Source of the DNA: CAVOJV01 sp963696325
GTDB lineage: Bacteria > Pseudomonadota > Gammaproteobacteria > Competibacterales > Competibacteraceae
Length of the DNA: 64,000 nt
Assembly (NCBI GenBank): GCA_963696325.1
Contig: CAVOJV010000039.1
Span: forward strand, 1-64,000
Direction of reading: 5' to 3'
Shown here: positions 19,001 through 27,754 of the stretch, one piece after another
Layout of the letters: the number at the start of each line of letters is the position of its first letter
Numbering within the stretch: position 1 is the first letter of the stretch
Position numbers and translations under genes: made by a program
Notes under the pieces: generated by a model
The model's input: the letters and a program-made list of their open reading frames with translations, nothing else
What the model was told of the DNA's origin: nothing
The model's database searches: none

Positions 19001-21217
19001 GAACTGCGGACGGATGCCGATGGCCAGAGGCTGGGGACGATAGGGTAGCGCCAGGCTGCGGTTGACTGGCCGGCCGCCCGGCTCGAACAGGGAAACCCTG
19101 AGAACGGCCTGCAATGGGCGGCTGGTATCGGGGACTTCATCCAGTTTCAACACGGCGCGAGCCTTGCCCTGAGCATCGGTGCCAGCCATGTCCAGGGGAT
19201 AGCGTTTGGCGGTCCAGGTGTCCTGCACCAACCCGAACTTATAGCCCGAGTGGAGGGGATAAGGGTCTGGGTCCTCGCGCAGCACCAGTTCAGCCTTGGC
19301 CTTGAGGTTGGCGGCCGGGGCGCCATACAGGAATTGGCCAGTCACGTCCACGTCGACAGCCGCGCCGGGCTGCAGTATCTGCGCCTGGGTAGCCAGTTCC
19401 AGCTTCAGCGTTTGGGGAACGAAATCCTCCACCTGGAAAGACATCTGCCCTACCGGCTTGGCCTTCGGGTCGATGTAGGCGCGCACGTTCCAGGTTCCGG
19501 TACGGGCGTTGTTGGCCAGCGGGACACTGGCGTGGTAACCACCCAGCACCGCGGTGTTAAGGGTAAGCTGGTCCGCCTCCACCTCGTCTGGGCGAATGAA
19601 CTTGAGCGTCAGGGGCAGGTTCTCCAAGGCGTACCCGCGGCTGTCGCGCATGAGCGCCATCAGTTCCACCGTCTCGCCGGGGCGGTACACGCCCCGCTCG
19701 CCGTAGAGGAAGACGTCGACGGGACCCGGCGCCTCCCGGCCCGCCACCCCGCGGTCGGCAAGGTCAAACGCGGGGCGGGTGAGATCCAGAAAATTGAAAT
19801 CCCCCGCACTGCCATAGGCCATGAGCACTGCCGGCTCGCGGCCACCGCTGCCGCGCAACAAGCCCGGCGCGAAGCCGACGTAACCGGCGTCATCGCTAGT
19901 CGCCTTGCCCAGTTCGGTATTGTTGCGGGCATACAGACGCAGTTCCACGCCCGCCAGAGGCCGGGCGCTGTCCAGGGAGCGCACGAAGGCATGCAAGCCA
20001 TCCTCGCCCCTAAAGATGGACAGCCCCAGGTCGGAGACCACCAGCCATTGGGTCGCTCGGTCTTCATACTTTGGGAGCTTACCTACCGGCTCGGCTACGA
20101 CCACGTAAATTCCAGGTTGAGTGTTCCTAAGGATCTCGTTCACGGGGACAGCCGTGGTGGTCTCCTGATTGCGTTCCCCCTGGATGGCCAGTTCGCCTTG
20201 CCAGAGCAGTTCGCCAGAATGTTGGGCGATGGTATCAATATCATAGCCAGCCAGCGCATTGGTGATGTGGCGGCTGTTGATCTGCTCGCTGAGGTTGCGG
20301 TCGTTGATGCGCAGCACCTTGAGGCGCACCTTGTCCACATTGACGCTGGTCAGCGGCAAGCCCTGGCCGCCCGCCTTGGGCAGGATATAGGCAGCGCCCC
20401 GGAATCCCACCGTCGGCTCGCGATCGCTGACCGCAGCGGTGAAGGTCTCTTCGGCGTCGGTTCTTTCGCCTGCCGCCGAGGGCACGCCCGGACGCACCGT
20501 AATTTCATAACTCTGCCCGTGGCTAACCCCCTCCACACAGAGCTTTTCCGCACGGGCGCTGACCACCGCCTTGATCGCGGGCTGAATGACCAGAAAGTCC
20601 TCGTAGTGGATTTGCTTGCCCTTGTGCAGAGCCTCGGAAAAATTGAGGCAGATCTTTGGATTGGCGCTGTTGGATTCGACATCCACGGTTTTTACCTGAA
20701 AAGCGTTGGCCTTCACCAGCTGCTGGTAAAGCTCGGCGGCCTTCGGGCTGTCTTCCAGCCCTAGTCCTTCCTTGAGGGCTGCCATGGCCTGTTTCGGCTG
20801 ATCTTGCCGGGCGTACAGCTCGCCGAGTAGAAACAGTGCGCGGGCCTGCTCGTCCACGGCCCTGGCTGCCCGGTAGGCGTTATAGGCCGCCTGCAAGGTG
20901 CGCTGCTGGCTTTGCTGTCCACCCTGGTTCTGCCAAACCTGGCTTAAGGCTATCCAAATCGCCGCTTGATCCGTGCCGCTGGCGATGGCCGCTTCGTATT
21001 CGGCAACCGCTTCGTCCCAGCGTTTCTGACGGTTGTAGTGCTCCGCCTTGGCCATGTCGGGAGGTTTCCCCGAAGCCGCGTCGACAGCCCCGCCGGGGGG
21101 GCGGGCGTTGCGGATCAGTTGTTGGTACTGAGAGGCGCCGACGGCCACGGTGGGATCTTCGAAAGCCTCGGCAAAAGCGGATAACAACAGCAGCAGGGCG
21201 AAGAGAACGCGTTTCAT
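16037..21217 (-). CDS. yfhM: Bacterial alpha-2-macroglobulin (YfhM type)
   Basis: A very large periplasmic protein of about 1726 residues, thought to trap foreign proteases and protect the cell. It has a signal peptide (RVLFALLLLLSAFAEA) without a lipobox cysteine, an N-terminal TPR-like helical region (AKAEHYNRQKRWDEAVAEY), a series of MG beta-domains, the bait region, and a thioester domain with an intact CLEQ motif encoded near 17369-17380. The start ATG 21217 follows an AAGGAA ribosome-binding site. Family members usually pair with PBP1C, which repairs the wall after breach; here pbpC lies on the same strand ~5 kb downstream, after GGDEF, corA and the antiporter. The gene is intact. Confidence 0.93.
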   Translation of the reverse strand: MKRVLFALLLLLSAFAEAFEDPTVAVGASQYQQLIRNARPPGGAVDAASGKPPDMAKAEHYNRQKRWDEAVAEYEAAIASGTDQAAIWIALSQVWQNQGGQQSQQRTLQAAYNAYRAARAVDEQARALFLLGELYARQDQPKQAMAALKEGLGLEDSPKAAELYQQLVKANAFQVKTVDVESNSANPKICLNFSEALHKGKQIHYEDFLVIQPAIKAVVSARAEKLCVEGVSHGQSYEITVRPGVPSAAGERTDAEETFTAAVSDREPTVGFRGAAYILPKAGGQGLPLTSVNVDKVRLKVLRINDRNLSEQINSRHITNALAGYDIDTIAQHSGELLWQGELAIQGERNQETTTAVPVNEILRNTQPGIYVVVAEPVGKLPKYEDRATQWLVVSDLGLSIFRGEDGLHAFVRSLDSARPLAGVELRLYARNNTELGKATSDDAGYVGFAPGLLRGSGGREPAVLMAYGSAGDFNFLDLTRPAFDLADRGVAGREAPGPVDVFLYGERGVYRPGETVELMALMRDSRGYALENLPLTLKFIRPDEVEADQLTLNTAVLGGYHASVPLANNARTGTWNVRAYIDPKAKPVGQMSFQVEDFVPQTLKLELATQAQILQPGAAVDVDVTGQFLYGAPAANLKAKAELVLREDPDPYPLHSGYKFGLVQDTWTAKRYPLDMAGTDAQGKARAVLKLDEVPDTSRPLQAVLRVSLFEPGGRPVNRSLALPYRPQPLAIGIRPQFGDGGVQINQEAAFAVVAVDPAGKLQAVSGLRAELFRESYDYYWYYRESRWDYKLVIRDSEPVESKTLTLTAEQPATLAQRGLDWGNYRLEVYDPATGTASSVRFRVGWFVNPSEGDTPDQLRITLDKPRYQAGETAQVQVKAPFAGELLLTVASDRLWTTRSFSLPAEGATVTLPVAENWGPGVYLTATAFRPANSGSQHSPGRAIGVTWLGLDPQPRTLAIRLDAPPELRPRQRFELPVTVSGAEPGKPAYLTVAAVDEGILQLTDFLTPDPLQYFLGKRRLGVDLLDLYGKLIQAGGQPGQLRVGGDAEGRQLDGSTVRTVKTVALFSGPAPLDPQGQARIPLELPDFNGQLRLMAIAWDPSRLGRAEAPLLVRDPLVAQVYLPRFLAPGDVSRFSLHLQNLSAPKGDYQVRLTAEGAVALDATTEFSFPVTDSADRNTEHRNFTLRGLDPGIGRIQLQVAGPNGFSLAHEWEISVRPAQAIASERQALRLPSGQAVGVNRDLLKNYLPTTGEVRLSFSTRPNLNVPGLLAQLDRYPYGCLEQTTSRALPLLYFQAVATAWTAGSGAATGLRERVQQAVQRVLTMQRYEGGFGLWNPENPVEPWLSAYALDFLSRAKQEGYLVPESSYRRGLGWLKGKLSDTELDADKLAARAYALYVLARTEQAAIGDLRYLHDNYLNKLPTTLSKAQLGAALARYGEMNRAREAFAAALAMKAEYRWEWHDYGTPLRDRAALLALLTEAGVMPERVPQLAEELAADLNQRSYTSTQEQAWLLLAAYTLLRNPGELRLSVDGVPTSANPFYLKPTAAQLERGLKVANQGNNPVWYVVDASGVPAQEQPPVQQDFAIARRFYTQAGQEVNPAQMKQNDLLVALITGEARTRENHQALIVDLLPAGLEIENARLAHSDSTGELQWLPRLSETLHTELRDDRFVAALNLDEGQRQFAVAYLVRAVTPGEYRLPAVFVEDMYKPWYVARGAMGRLKIE

Positions 21218-21448
21218 CCAGAGTTCCTTGCAGTGGTTCGAACGGCGCAGATTTGGCAACCGCCCTTTAATGAGGCGAGTATATTGATTGTAGCGAAAAG
21301 CAGCGAGACCGTGTGTGACAGTCCGTGCGCTTTCGCATCGTTAACCCACCGTAACCGGATATGGCTTTCTTCCATGACGTGGACTTGTCGCGGGTTATAT
21401 AGCCTGACTGGTTGGCGACAGAACCGATTAGAGGGGCTTATTTAGAAC

Positions 21449-21808
21449 ATGTTTCGACCTTATGTACTCTGTCCCTTGGCGGAGATTCCCGATGGCGACA
21501 GCAAGGGCTTCAAAGCCGATCCAGGCGCCCCTTATGCCGATATCCTCATCGTCCGCCAGGGGGACCGCTTGTACGCCTACCGCAACCGCTGCCCCCACAC
21601 CGGCGCGCCCATGGAATGGCAACCCGACCAGTTCCTGGATTACACGGAGCATTTCATCCAGTGCGGCATTCATGCCGCACTGTTCCGCATCGAGGATGGC
21701 TATTGCATTAAAGGTCCCTGCGCGCGCCGCACCCTGGACAAGATACCTATTGAAGTGCGGGACGGGCTGGTCATCGCTCTGGAAACATTGGAGCGCAGCC
21801 GTGACTGA
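21449..21808 (+). CDS. Rieske [2Fe-2S] ferredoxin-like protein
   Basis: 119 residues with a complete Rieske cluster site: CPHTG (Cys48, His50) and CGIHAALF (Cys72, His75). No membrane segment, so probably a soluble cytoplasmic electron carrier or regulator. It is the first gene of a four-gene operon with overlapping ends: Rieske, ABC ATPase, ABC permease, FAD-dependent oxidoreductase. The electron partner may be the FAD enzyme, but this is inference from position. Confidence 0.9.
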   Translation: MFRPYVLCPLAEIPDGDSKGFKADPGAPYADILIVRQGDRLYAYRNRCPHTGAPMEWQPDQFLDYTEHFIQCGIHAALFRIEDGYCIKGPCARRTLDKIPIEVRDGLVIALETLERSRD

Positions 21809-22550
21809 GGCGGTCATCGAGGTAGAGGGCCTCAGCAAACACTACGGTCAGGTGCGGGCCGTGGATGGCATCAGCTTTCGGGTCGCACCGGGCTGCACCT
21901 GTGCCTTGCTGGGAGGCAACGGCGCCGGCAAGACCACCACCCTCGCCATGCTGCTGGGCCTGCTGCTACCCACCCGCGGCCGCATCCAGATCCTGGGCGA
22001 AGACATGCTGCGGCACCGCCACCGGGTACTGCCGCGGATTAACTTCTCCTCGCCTTACGTGGACCTGCCCCAGCGTTTGACGGTGGCGCAAAACCTCACG
22101 GTCTATGCCCGGCTCTACGGGGTAAGGCGGGTGCGGGTGCGGCTGGCGAAACTGGGGCGGGAACTGGATATCGAGCCATTTTTCCAGCGCCCTTACCGCA
22201 GTCTCTCCGCCGGCCAGAAGACCCGTGTGGCGCTGGCCAAGGCCCTGTTGAATGAACCAGAGGTCTTGTTGCTGGACGAGCCCACCGCTTCTCTGGATCC
22301 GGATAGTGCCGACCGCCTGCGCAGTTACCTGATGGACTACCAGACCCGCAGCGGGGCCACGCTGTTGATGGCCTCCCACAATATGAGCGAGGTGGAGCGC
22401 CTGTGCAACCAGGTCATCATGCTGCGCGCCGGCCACATCGTGGACACCGGCGCCCCCCGCGAACTCATCAAACGCTACGGGCGGCGCGACATGGAGGAGG
22501 TCTTCCTGGATATCGCCCGAGGCATACGCAATGGTGAGGTGACGCCATGA
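21801..22550 (+). CDS. ABC-2 type exporter, ATP-binding protein
   Basis: 249 residues with Walker A GGNGAGKTT, signature LSAGQKTR, Walker B VLLLDEPTASLDPD and H-loop ASHNMSE, the layout of the drug/polysaccharide exporter ATPases (CcmA/NodI type). GTG 21801 is the start that makes the family N-terminus (EAVIEVEGLSKHYG); the frame upstream of it is a shadow of the Rieske gene, with which it overlaps by eight bases. The permease start overlaps its stop (ATGA). Substrate unknown. Confidence 0.9.
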   Translation: MTEAVIEVEGLSKHYGQVRAVDGISFRVAPGCTCALLGGNGAGKTTTLAMLLGLLLPTRGRIQILGEDMLRHRHRVLPRINFSSPYVDLPQRLTVAQNLTVYARLYGVRRVRVRLAKLGRELDIEPFFQRPYRSLSAGQKTRVALAKALLNEPEVLLLDEPTASLDPDSADRLRSYLMDYQTRSGATLLMASHNMSEVERLCNQVIMLRAGHIVDTGAPRELIKRYGRRDMEEVFLDIARGIRNGEVTP

Positions 22551-23347
22551 CGGGCATCTCCTGCGGGCGCATCGGCGCCATGGTGCTGCGCTATGTATAT
22601 TTGCTGCGGGGTTCCTGGCCGCGAGTGCTGGAGCTGGTCTATTGGCCCACGGTGCAGATGATCCTGTGGGGCTTCATCACTCGTTTTCTAATGACGGACA
22701 GCAGTTTGCTGGGGCAGGCGGCGGGCTTGTTGCTGGCCGGGGTACTGTTGTGGGACGTGCTGTTTCGCAGCCAACTGGGTCTATCCGTGGTGTTTTTCGA
22801 GGAATTGCACTCCCGCAATCTGGGCCATCTCTTTGTCAGCCCGCTCCGGCCCCTGGAATTGATCATTTCCCTGATGACCATCAGCCTGATTCGCACCTTG
22901 ATCGGGGTGGGTGGGGCGGCGGCCCTGGCCATCCCTTTTTACGGTTATAACCTCTTTGAGATGGGGCTGCCCCTGCTTGGCTTCTTCACCAATCTGATGG
23001 TCATGGGCTGGTCCATCGGTCTGCTGGTGGCCGCTCTGGTGTTGCGCCACGGGCTGGGCGCCGAAAGCATCGCCTGGGCCGCCATCTTTGCCCTGGCGCC
23101 GCTCAGCGGCATCTACTATCCTATCGCCACGCTGCCCGGCTGGTTGCAGCCCCTGGCCTGGCTGTTACCCGCCAGCCATGTCTTCGAGGGCATGCGGGCG
23201 GTGTTGCTGGTGCATACTTTCCGCTGGGACTTCATGCTGTATGCCCTGGCGCTGAATGTCCTCTATCTGGGCTTCGGGATTGGCATGTTCCTAGCTACCT
23301 TTCGGGTGGCCCGGGAGCGTGGCTTGTTGTTGCAATCTGGCGAGTGA
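22547..23347 (+). CDS. ABC-2 type exporter, permease
   Basis: 266 residues, about six membrane segments, with the ABC-2 membrane family pattern ending in LPGWLQPLAWLLPASHVFEGMR. Related to NodJ/YadH-type permeases. It overlaps the ATPase by four bases and the next gene's GTG start by four. It exports an unidentified substrate; the flanking Rieske and FAD proteins suggest a redox-linked metabolite, but nothing in the sequence proves it. Confidence 0.88.
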   Translation: MTGISCGRIGAMVLRYVYLLRGSWPRVLELVYWPTVQMILWGFITRFLMTDSSLLGQAAGLLLAGVLLWDVLFRSQLGLSVVFFEELHSRNLGHLFVSPLRPLELIISLMTISLIRTLIGVGGAAALAIPFYGYNLFEMGLPLLGFFTNLMVMGWSIGLLVAALVLRHGLGAESIAWAAIFALAPLSGIYYPIATLPGWLQPLAWLLPASHVFEGMRAVLLVHTFRWDFMLYALALNVLYLGFGIGMFLATFRVARERGLLLQSGE

Positions 23348-24465
23348 ATCATCTAACGCACATGGCTATTGAAAGTGTGGATTGTGTTGTCATCGGCGCC
23401 GGCGTCATCGGCCTGGCGGTAGCCCGTGCCCTGGCCCTTAGTGGGCGCGAGGTCATCGTCCTGGAGGCCGCCGCCAGCATCGGCACGGAGACCTCATCGC
23501 GCAACAGCGAGGTGATTCACGCCGGCATCTACTACCCCTCCGGCAGCCTCAAAGCTCGCCTGTGCGTGACTGGACGGCAGGCTTTATATCGGTATTGCGA
23601 AACGCACGGCGTCCCTCATAAGACCTGCGGTAAACTGATTATCGCCACCACTGAACAGCACGTCGCGACGCTCGAGAGGCTCTGTGCCCAGGCTATCAAG
23701 AACGGCGTCGACGATCTGCACTGGCTAACCGCTGCCCAGGCCGAGGCCATCGAGCCGGCCATCCATTGTGTTACCGCGCTGCGCTCGCCCTCCACCGGCA
23801 TCATCAACAGCCATGCGCTCATGCTGGCCTTGCAGGCGGATGCGGAAAATGCGGGCGCTCTGTTCGCCTTCCTGAGCCCGCTGACAGGAGGTGAGGTAAC
23901 TTCCGAGGGCTTGGTTCTGGAGGTAGGTGGGGATCAGCCTGTGCGTCTGCTGGCCGCCACGGTGATCAATTGCGCGGGGCTGCATGCCGGACGGGTAGCG
24001 CACAGCCTGCGCGGGTTTCCGGCCGAGCGGGTGCCAGCCCATTACTATGCGAAGGGCAATTATTTTGTGCTAGCCGGCCGTTCCCCTTTTAACGGCCTGA
24101 TCTACCCAGTACCGGAACAGGCGGGGCTAGGCGTTCACGTCACCCTTGATCTAGGCGGTCAGGTTCGGTTTGGGCCGGACGTGGAATGGGTGGAGCACAT
24201 CGATTACCGGGTCGATCCCCAGCGGGCGGAAGCCTTCTACGCCGCCGTGCGCCGCTATTGGCCAGAGTTGCCGGATGGCGCCTTGCAGCCGGGCTATGCC
24301 GGCATTCGCCCCAAGCTGCAAGGACCGGGCGAACCCGCTGTGGACTTTGTGCTCCAAGGCCCAGCGACACATGGGGTTCCTGGCCTCGTCCATCTGTTCG
24401 GCATGGAATCGCCGGGGCTGACCGCCTGCCTGGCGATTGCCGAGCAGGTGGTCGGTTTGTTATGA
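23344..24465 (+). CDS. FAD-dependent oxidoreductase, L-2-hydroxyglutarate oxidase-like
   Basis: 373 residues of the DAO fold: dinucleotide-binding VIGAGVIGLAVA near the N-terminus, ETSSRNSEVIHAGIYYP (the flavin-contact segment typical of LhgO), and the C-terminal LVHLFGMESPGLTACL. LhgO oxidises L-2-hydroxyglutarate, a by-product of central metabolism, and feeds electrons to the membrane. Start GTG 23344 overlaps the permease stop; ATG 23362 is an alternative. Last gene of the Rieske/ABC operon. Substrate specificity within the DAO superfamily is inferred from motif similarity. Confidence 0.85.
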   Translation: MNHLTHMAIESVDCVVIGAGVIGLAVARALALSGREVIVLEAAASIGTETSSRNSEVIHAGIYYPSGSLKARLCVTGRQALYRYCETHGVPHKTCGKLIIATTEQHVATLERLCAQAIKNGVDDLHWLTAAQAEAIEPAIHCVTALRSPSTGIINSHALMLALQADAENAGALFAFLSPLTGGEVTSEGLVLEVGGDQPVRLLAATVINCAGLHAGRVAHSLRGFPAERVPAHYYAKGNYFVLAGRSPFNGLIYPVPEQAGLGVHVTLDLGGQVRFGPDVEWVEHIDYRVDPQRAEAFYAAVRRYWPELPDGALQPGYAGIRPKLQGPGEPAVDFVLQGPATHGVPGLVHLFGMESPGLTACLAIAEQVVGLL

Positions 24466-24499
24466 GGATAATTTAGCTGGCCCTGAGTATGATCCCTGT

Positions 24500-25182
24500 C
24501 TCTTCCGAGCGGCGAGCGACTGCGGGGCCATCCGGCGGTGTTGTGCATTCAGGACACGACCGAGGTGGACTCCACCAGCCAACCGGGCATCGCCGGGTTG
24601 GGGCGCTTGAGAGCTACGACGCCCAGCACGGGCTGTACGTGCATCCGACCCTGTAGTGACGCCGGACGGGGTGGCGTTGGGGGTGATCGACGCCTGGATC
24701 TGGGCGCGGGGGCCGAAGGACGAACCGCAGGGGACGGGAAGCACGGCGCTGGGTGGAGGGCTACGAAATCGAGGCTGATCTGGCCGCGCAGACCCTGGCT
24801 AACCCGGTTGGTCTACGGGGCGGATCGGGAAGGCGATCTGCGGGCGTTGATGGACGCCGCCGCTCGGCGGGGTCAGCCGGCCCGACTGGCTGGCGCGGGC
24901 GAAGCACAACCGGACCACCGTGGCAGCCGAAAAACTGTGGGACCGGCTAGCGCGGAGCGAACCGCTGGGCGAGGTAGAGTTCCTGCTGCCGGCCGGCCCC
25001 GGGCCACCCGCAACGCCCCCTTGGGCGAGATGGTGCGCCTGATTGCCGGCTCCGGCGGCTTCCTGAGGCGTAAAAGCGACGGTCATCCCGGCCCCAAAGC
25101 CCTCTGGGAAGGCATGCAAGGCGTTCCAGCCTTTGCCATGAGCATCGCCACCGCTCCAGAAGCCTTTATCCCATCCGGCTAA
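24500..25182 (+). pseudogene. Decayed IS4-type transposase
   Basis: Pieces of one transposase occur in alternating frames. CIQDTTEVDSTSQPGIAGLG holds the first catalytic Asp of the Tn5-like/IS4 DDE domain, a GVIDAW segment follows after a shift, and the GADREGDLRALMDAA region carries the second Asp. The C-terminal GEMVRLIAGSGGFLRRKSDG region matches the dimerisation end. At least three indels disrupt the frame, including an extra GA near 24612 and a lost base near 24655. No terminal inverted repeats were recognised. The element is dead and may have carried in the gtr-like cluster that follows. Confidence 0.75.
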
Positions 25183-25252
25183 TTTCTGGGTAATCGGATG
25201 CATTCCCTGGGTTACCTCCCTTTTAGTTAAATGAATATACGGAAGTGAACCT

Positions 25253-27304
25253 ATGAAAAAAAAATGGGGCGCGGCTGAATTTACTTCCCTGTTCATCCCA
25301 GGGGTGATTTTATTTTGCGCGTTTGTATTCGGGGCGGAAATTGTATTAAATAATTTGATGGAAAATTTGATGGAAAAAAGCAACCGGGAAGCCTGTGCCC
25401 TGACCCTGGAAATTGAGAATCTGTCCCGTGACGATAATTTTCAACTCTTCTATGACATAGGCAGGGGATTTACCGAAAAACATTCCGTGAAAGTACCGGT
25501 TAAAGCTTCTGCCGCGCCAGTTTCTGTCCAGTTCGTTTTCAAACCGGGATTTAAAAATCTCAATTCCGTCAGGATCGACCCCGGGACCGCGCCTGGCATT
25601 ATCGTGCTCCATTCCATATCGCTTTCATACAATAGCAATTTCTATACCTGGGATATCCAGGGCATTTTGAGCGATTTCAAACCGGCAAACGATTTACGCC
25701 CCTTCACCGTCAGTAATAATGGGATCTTAATCGAGTCAAATGGTGATGACCCTTATTTCGTCAGCCGGCCTGATTTTAACAGGGTATTCCAGGATTTAAA
25801 GAAAGTTTATTCATTCCAGCCGCCCCAGTCGCCTCTTTCTAAAAAAATTGCCTATCCGGCTATCCTGTTGTTTACCATTATCCTGGCATTTATTTTTATC
25901 AGGCTCTGTCCCCCGTTGATACCCCATTTATCGAGCGATAAAATGCGCGGTTTCAGGCCAGGATGGCTCATTATCGGGGCGCTCCTGGCGGCAGTCACCG
26001 CTACCGCCTGTATGTCATTCATCAGCGGTTATAACGAGCATCCGGATGAGGCAGCCCATGCGCTGGCGGCAAAATATTATTATAGCCATTGGCTACCCCC
26101 GAAAGTTGGCGACCCCGAAGCCCGCAGGAGTTATTCCGTGTACGGCACTTCCTACCTGGATGCCCCGGGAATCGAATACTTCATCACGGGTAAACTGGGC
26201 AGCCTTACCAATCTTATCATCAATAATGAAACGCTGTCCCTGAGGCTTTTTAATCTCACCCTTTTCACCTTGCTAGCTGCCTTTGCAATAATAAGATTCC
26301 TCAAAGACAGGGATAACCTGGTCGTTTTCTCAATACTACTTATTTCTCCCCAGCTATGGTATATATTCTGTTATGTCAATAACGACGCATTCCCGCTTTT
26401 TCTGAGTTTCCTGGCCTTATCTTCTATTTTCAACAACAAAAGCTTATGGAACCTATTTTTAAATGAAAAGCCCGGAAAGTTCTCCTGGTGGATGGCCGTT
26501 CCATTCGGGATAATCCTCGGATTACTGATGATATCTAAAACCCATTACCTAGCTTTTATCCTCTTTGTTTTCATTTGGGCGCTGTTTAGTTCCAGCGAAA
26601 AAAAAGACGTTCATCGGGAGAATAATCTAAGAAAGCATACCGCTCTCCGTTTTAACCACGATTTACTGTTCCGCTGGGGAATAGCTTTCCTGGTAGGATG
26701 CCTGATCCTGGTAGCAAGGATGGCGGCAGATACTGCTGTAAACGGGTTTGATAACAAGTTAAAACTTGCCATTTATACAGAACAGATCGCAGGCAGCGAG
26801 TTTAAAATTTCGACTGTTAAAAACGACCCCGGCGCTTCCTATTTATCTTTTATGATGAAAGAAAAAGGCGTTCCTTATATGGATCTTTTTTCCAAGTATA
26901 ACTGGGCGGGACTTTCATTCGACAGTTTTACCGGTATTTACGGATATATGAATATTACCTCTATTCCCGCGTATTATACTGCTGCGGGTATTTTCATGCT
27001 GTTACTGGCGCTCCTGGTTTTGCAGGCATCGTTGAACCGGGAACCTAGTACCGCTAAATTACCGTTATCCCTGGTTCTTTTATGTGTCTTCCTGGTAATC
27101 TTCTCATCATCCATCAGGTCCTGGGTTTATGATTTCCAGCCCCAGGGCAGGTACCTGTTCCCAATAATTCCGGTTGCCAGCGCCTGGATTTACACCAACC
27201 GGAAAGACCTGAACAATTTTACCTTTCATTGCGTCCTGATTTCCCTTTTTTCACTGTCCTTATATTCCTTTATTTTCACCGGCATACGAGAGACGATCCA
27301 ATAA
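25253..27304 (+). CDS. Multi-pass GT-C-like membrane glycosyltransferase (putative Gtr-type)
   Basis: 683 residues. One N-terminal membrane helix (residues ~13-35) is followed by an extracytoplasmic domain of about 160 residues, then roughly ten further helices. The first large loop contains YNEHPDEAAHALAAKYY, like the acidic DE loop of DUF2142/GT-C enzymes that use polyprenyl-linked sugars. It faces gtrA/gtrB homologues, so it may be the serotype-type transferase of a Gtr cluster that moves a sugar from bactoprenol to O-antigen or another envelope glycan. The coding sequence is visibly AT-richer than its neighbours, indicating transfer. It is flanked upstream by the dead IS4 transposase. Confidence 0.6.
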   Translation: MKKKWGAAEFTSLFIPGVILFCAFVFGAEIVLNNLMENLMEKSNREACALTLEIENLSRDDNFQLFYDIGRGFTEKHSVKVPVKASAAPVSVQFVFKPGFKNLNSVRIDPGTAPGIIVLHSISLSYNSNFYTWDIQGILSDFKPANDLRPFTVSNNGILIESNGDDPYFVSRPDFNRVFQDLKKVYSFQPPQSPLSKKIAYPAILLFTIILAFIFIRLCPPLIPHLSSDKMRGFRPGWLIIGALLAAVTATACMSFISGYNEHPDEAAHALAAKYYYSHWLPPKVGDPEARRSYSVYGTSYLDAPGIEYFITGKLGSLTNLIINNETLSLRLFNLTLFTLLAAFAIIRFLKDRDNLVVFSILLISPQLWYIFCYVNNDAFPLFLSFLALSSIFNNKSLWNLFLNEKPGKFSWWMAVPFGIILGLLMISKTHYLAFILFVFIWALFSSSEKKDVHRENNLRKHTALRFNHDLLFRWGIAFLVGCLILVARMAADTAVNGFDNKLKLAIYTEQIAGSEFKISTVKNDPGASYLSFMMKEKGVPYMDLFSKYNWAGLSFDSFTGIYGYMNITSIPAYYTAAGIFMLLLALLVLQASLNREPSTAKLPLSLVLLCVFLVIFSSSIRSWVYDFQPQGRYLFPIIPVASAWIYTNRKDLNNFTFHCVLISLFSLSLYSFIFTGIRETIQ

Positions 27305-27364
27305 GTCAGGACTCTTTTCCATAAACCGTTTCATTACATCATTACTCTGAAGGTAGGAAATTTA

Positions 27365-27754
27365 TTAGTATGAATAAACAATCATTTTACTTCCAAAAAA
27401 ATTAGCCAACAGGGACAAAAATATAGCGCCCACTTGAGCCACCTGCGGAGAGAAGTCCAAGGAAACAACCGCGTATCTCAAGACCACCACATTGATCGTG
27501 AGCGCCACACTGTTGACTGCCAGGAAGCGAATGAACTCCATTTTATTGGCGGCTGCCTGGCATTGAAAAGTCCATCGCCTATTCAGAAGATAGCTGTTTA
27601 ATAGGCCACAGCAATACCCTGATACCGAAGCTAGAAGATAATGAACACCTAGGCTGCCGAGCAGGACCAGAAACACGCCATAATGAATCGCCGTGTTCAG
27701 AAAACCCACCAGTACAAACTTGACCAGCTGAGTTCTCGTTTCGCCATCATTCAA
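27365..27754 (-). CDS. gtrA: GtrA family flippase-like protein
   Basis: About 129 residues with four membrane helices: KFVLVGFLNTAIHYGVFL and YCCGLLNSYLLNRRWTF are family signatures. It is thought to flip bactoprenol-linked sugar across the inner membrane. The frame is open to 27811, but a TTG start at 27754, nine bases after a GGAGGA site inside the end of gtrB, gives the usual size and a coupled pair. It could equally begin at an upstream codon. Acts with GtrB and, probably, the convergent GT-C gene. Confidence 0.82.
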   Translation of the reverse strand: MNDGETRTQLVKFVLVGFLNTAIHYGVFLVLLGSLGVHYLLASVSGYCCGLLNSYLLNRRWTFQCQAAANKMEFIRFLAVNSVALTINVVVLRYAVVSLDFSPQVAQVGAIFLSLLANFFGSKMIVYSY

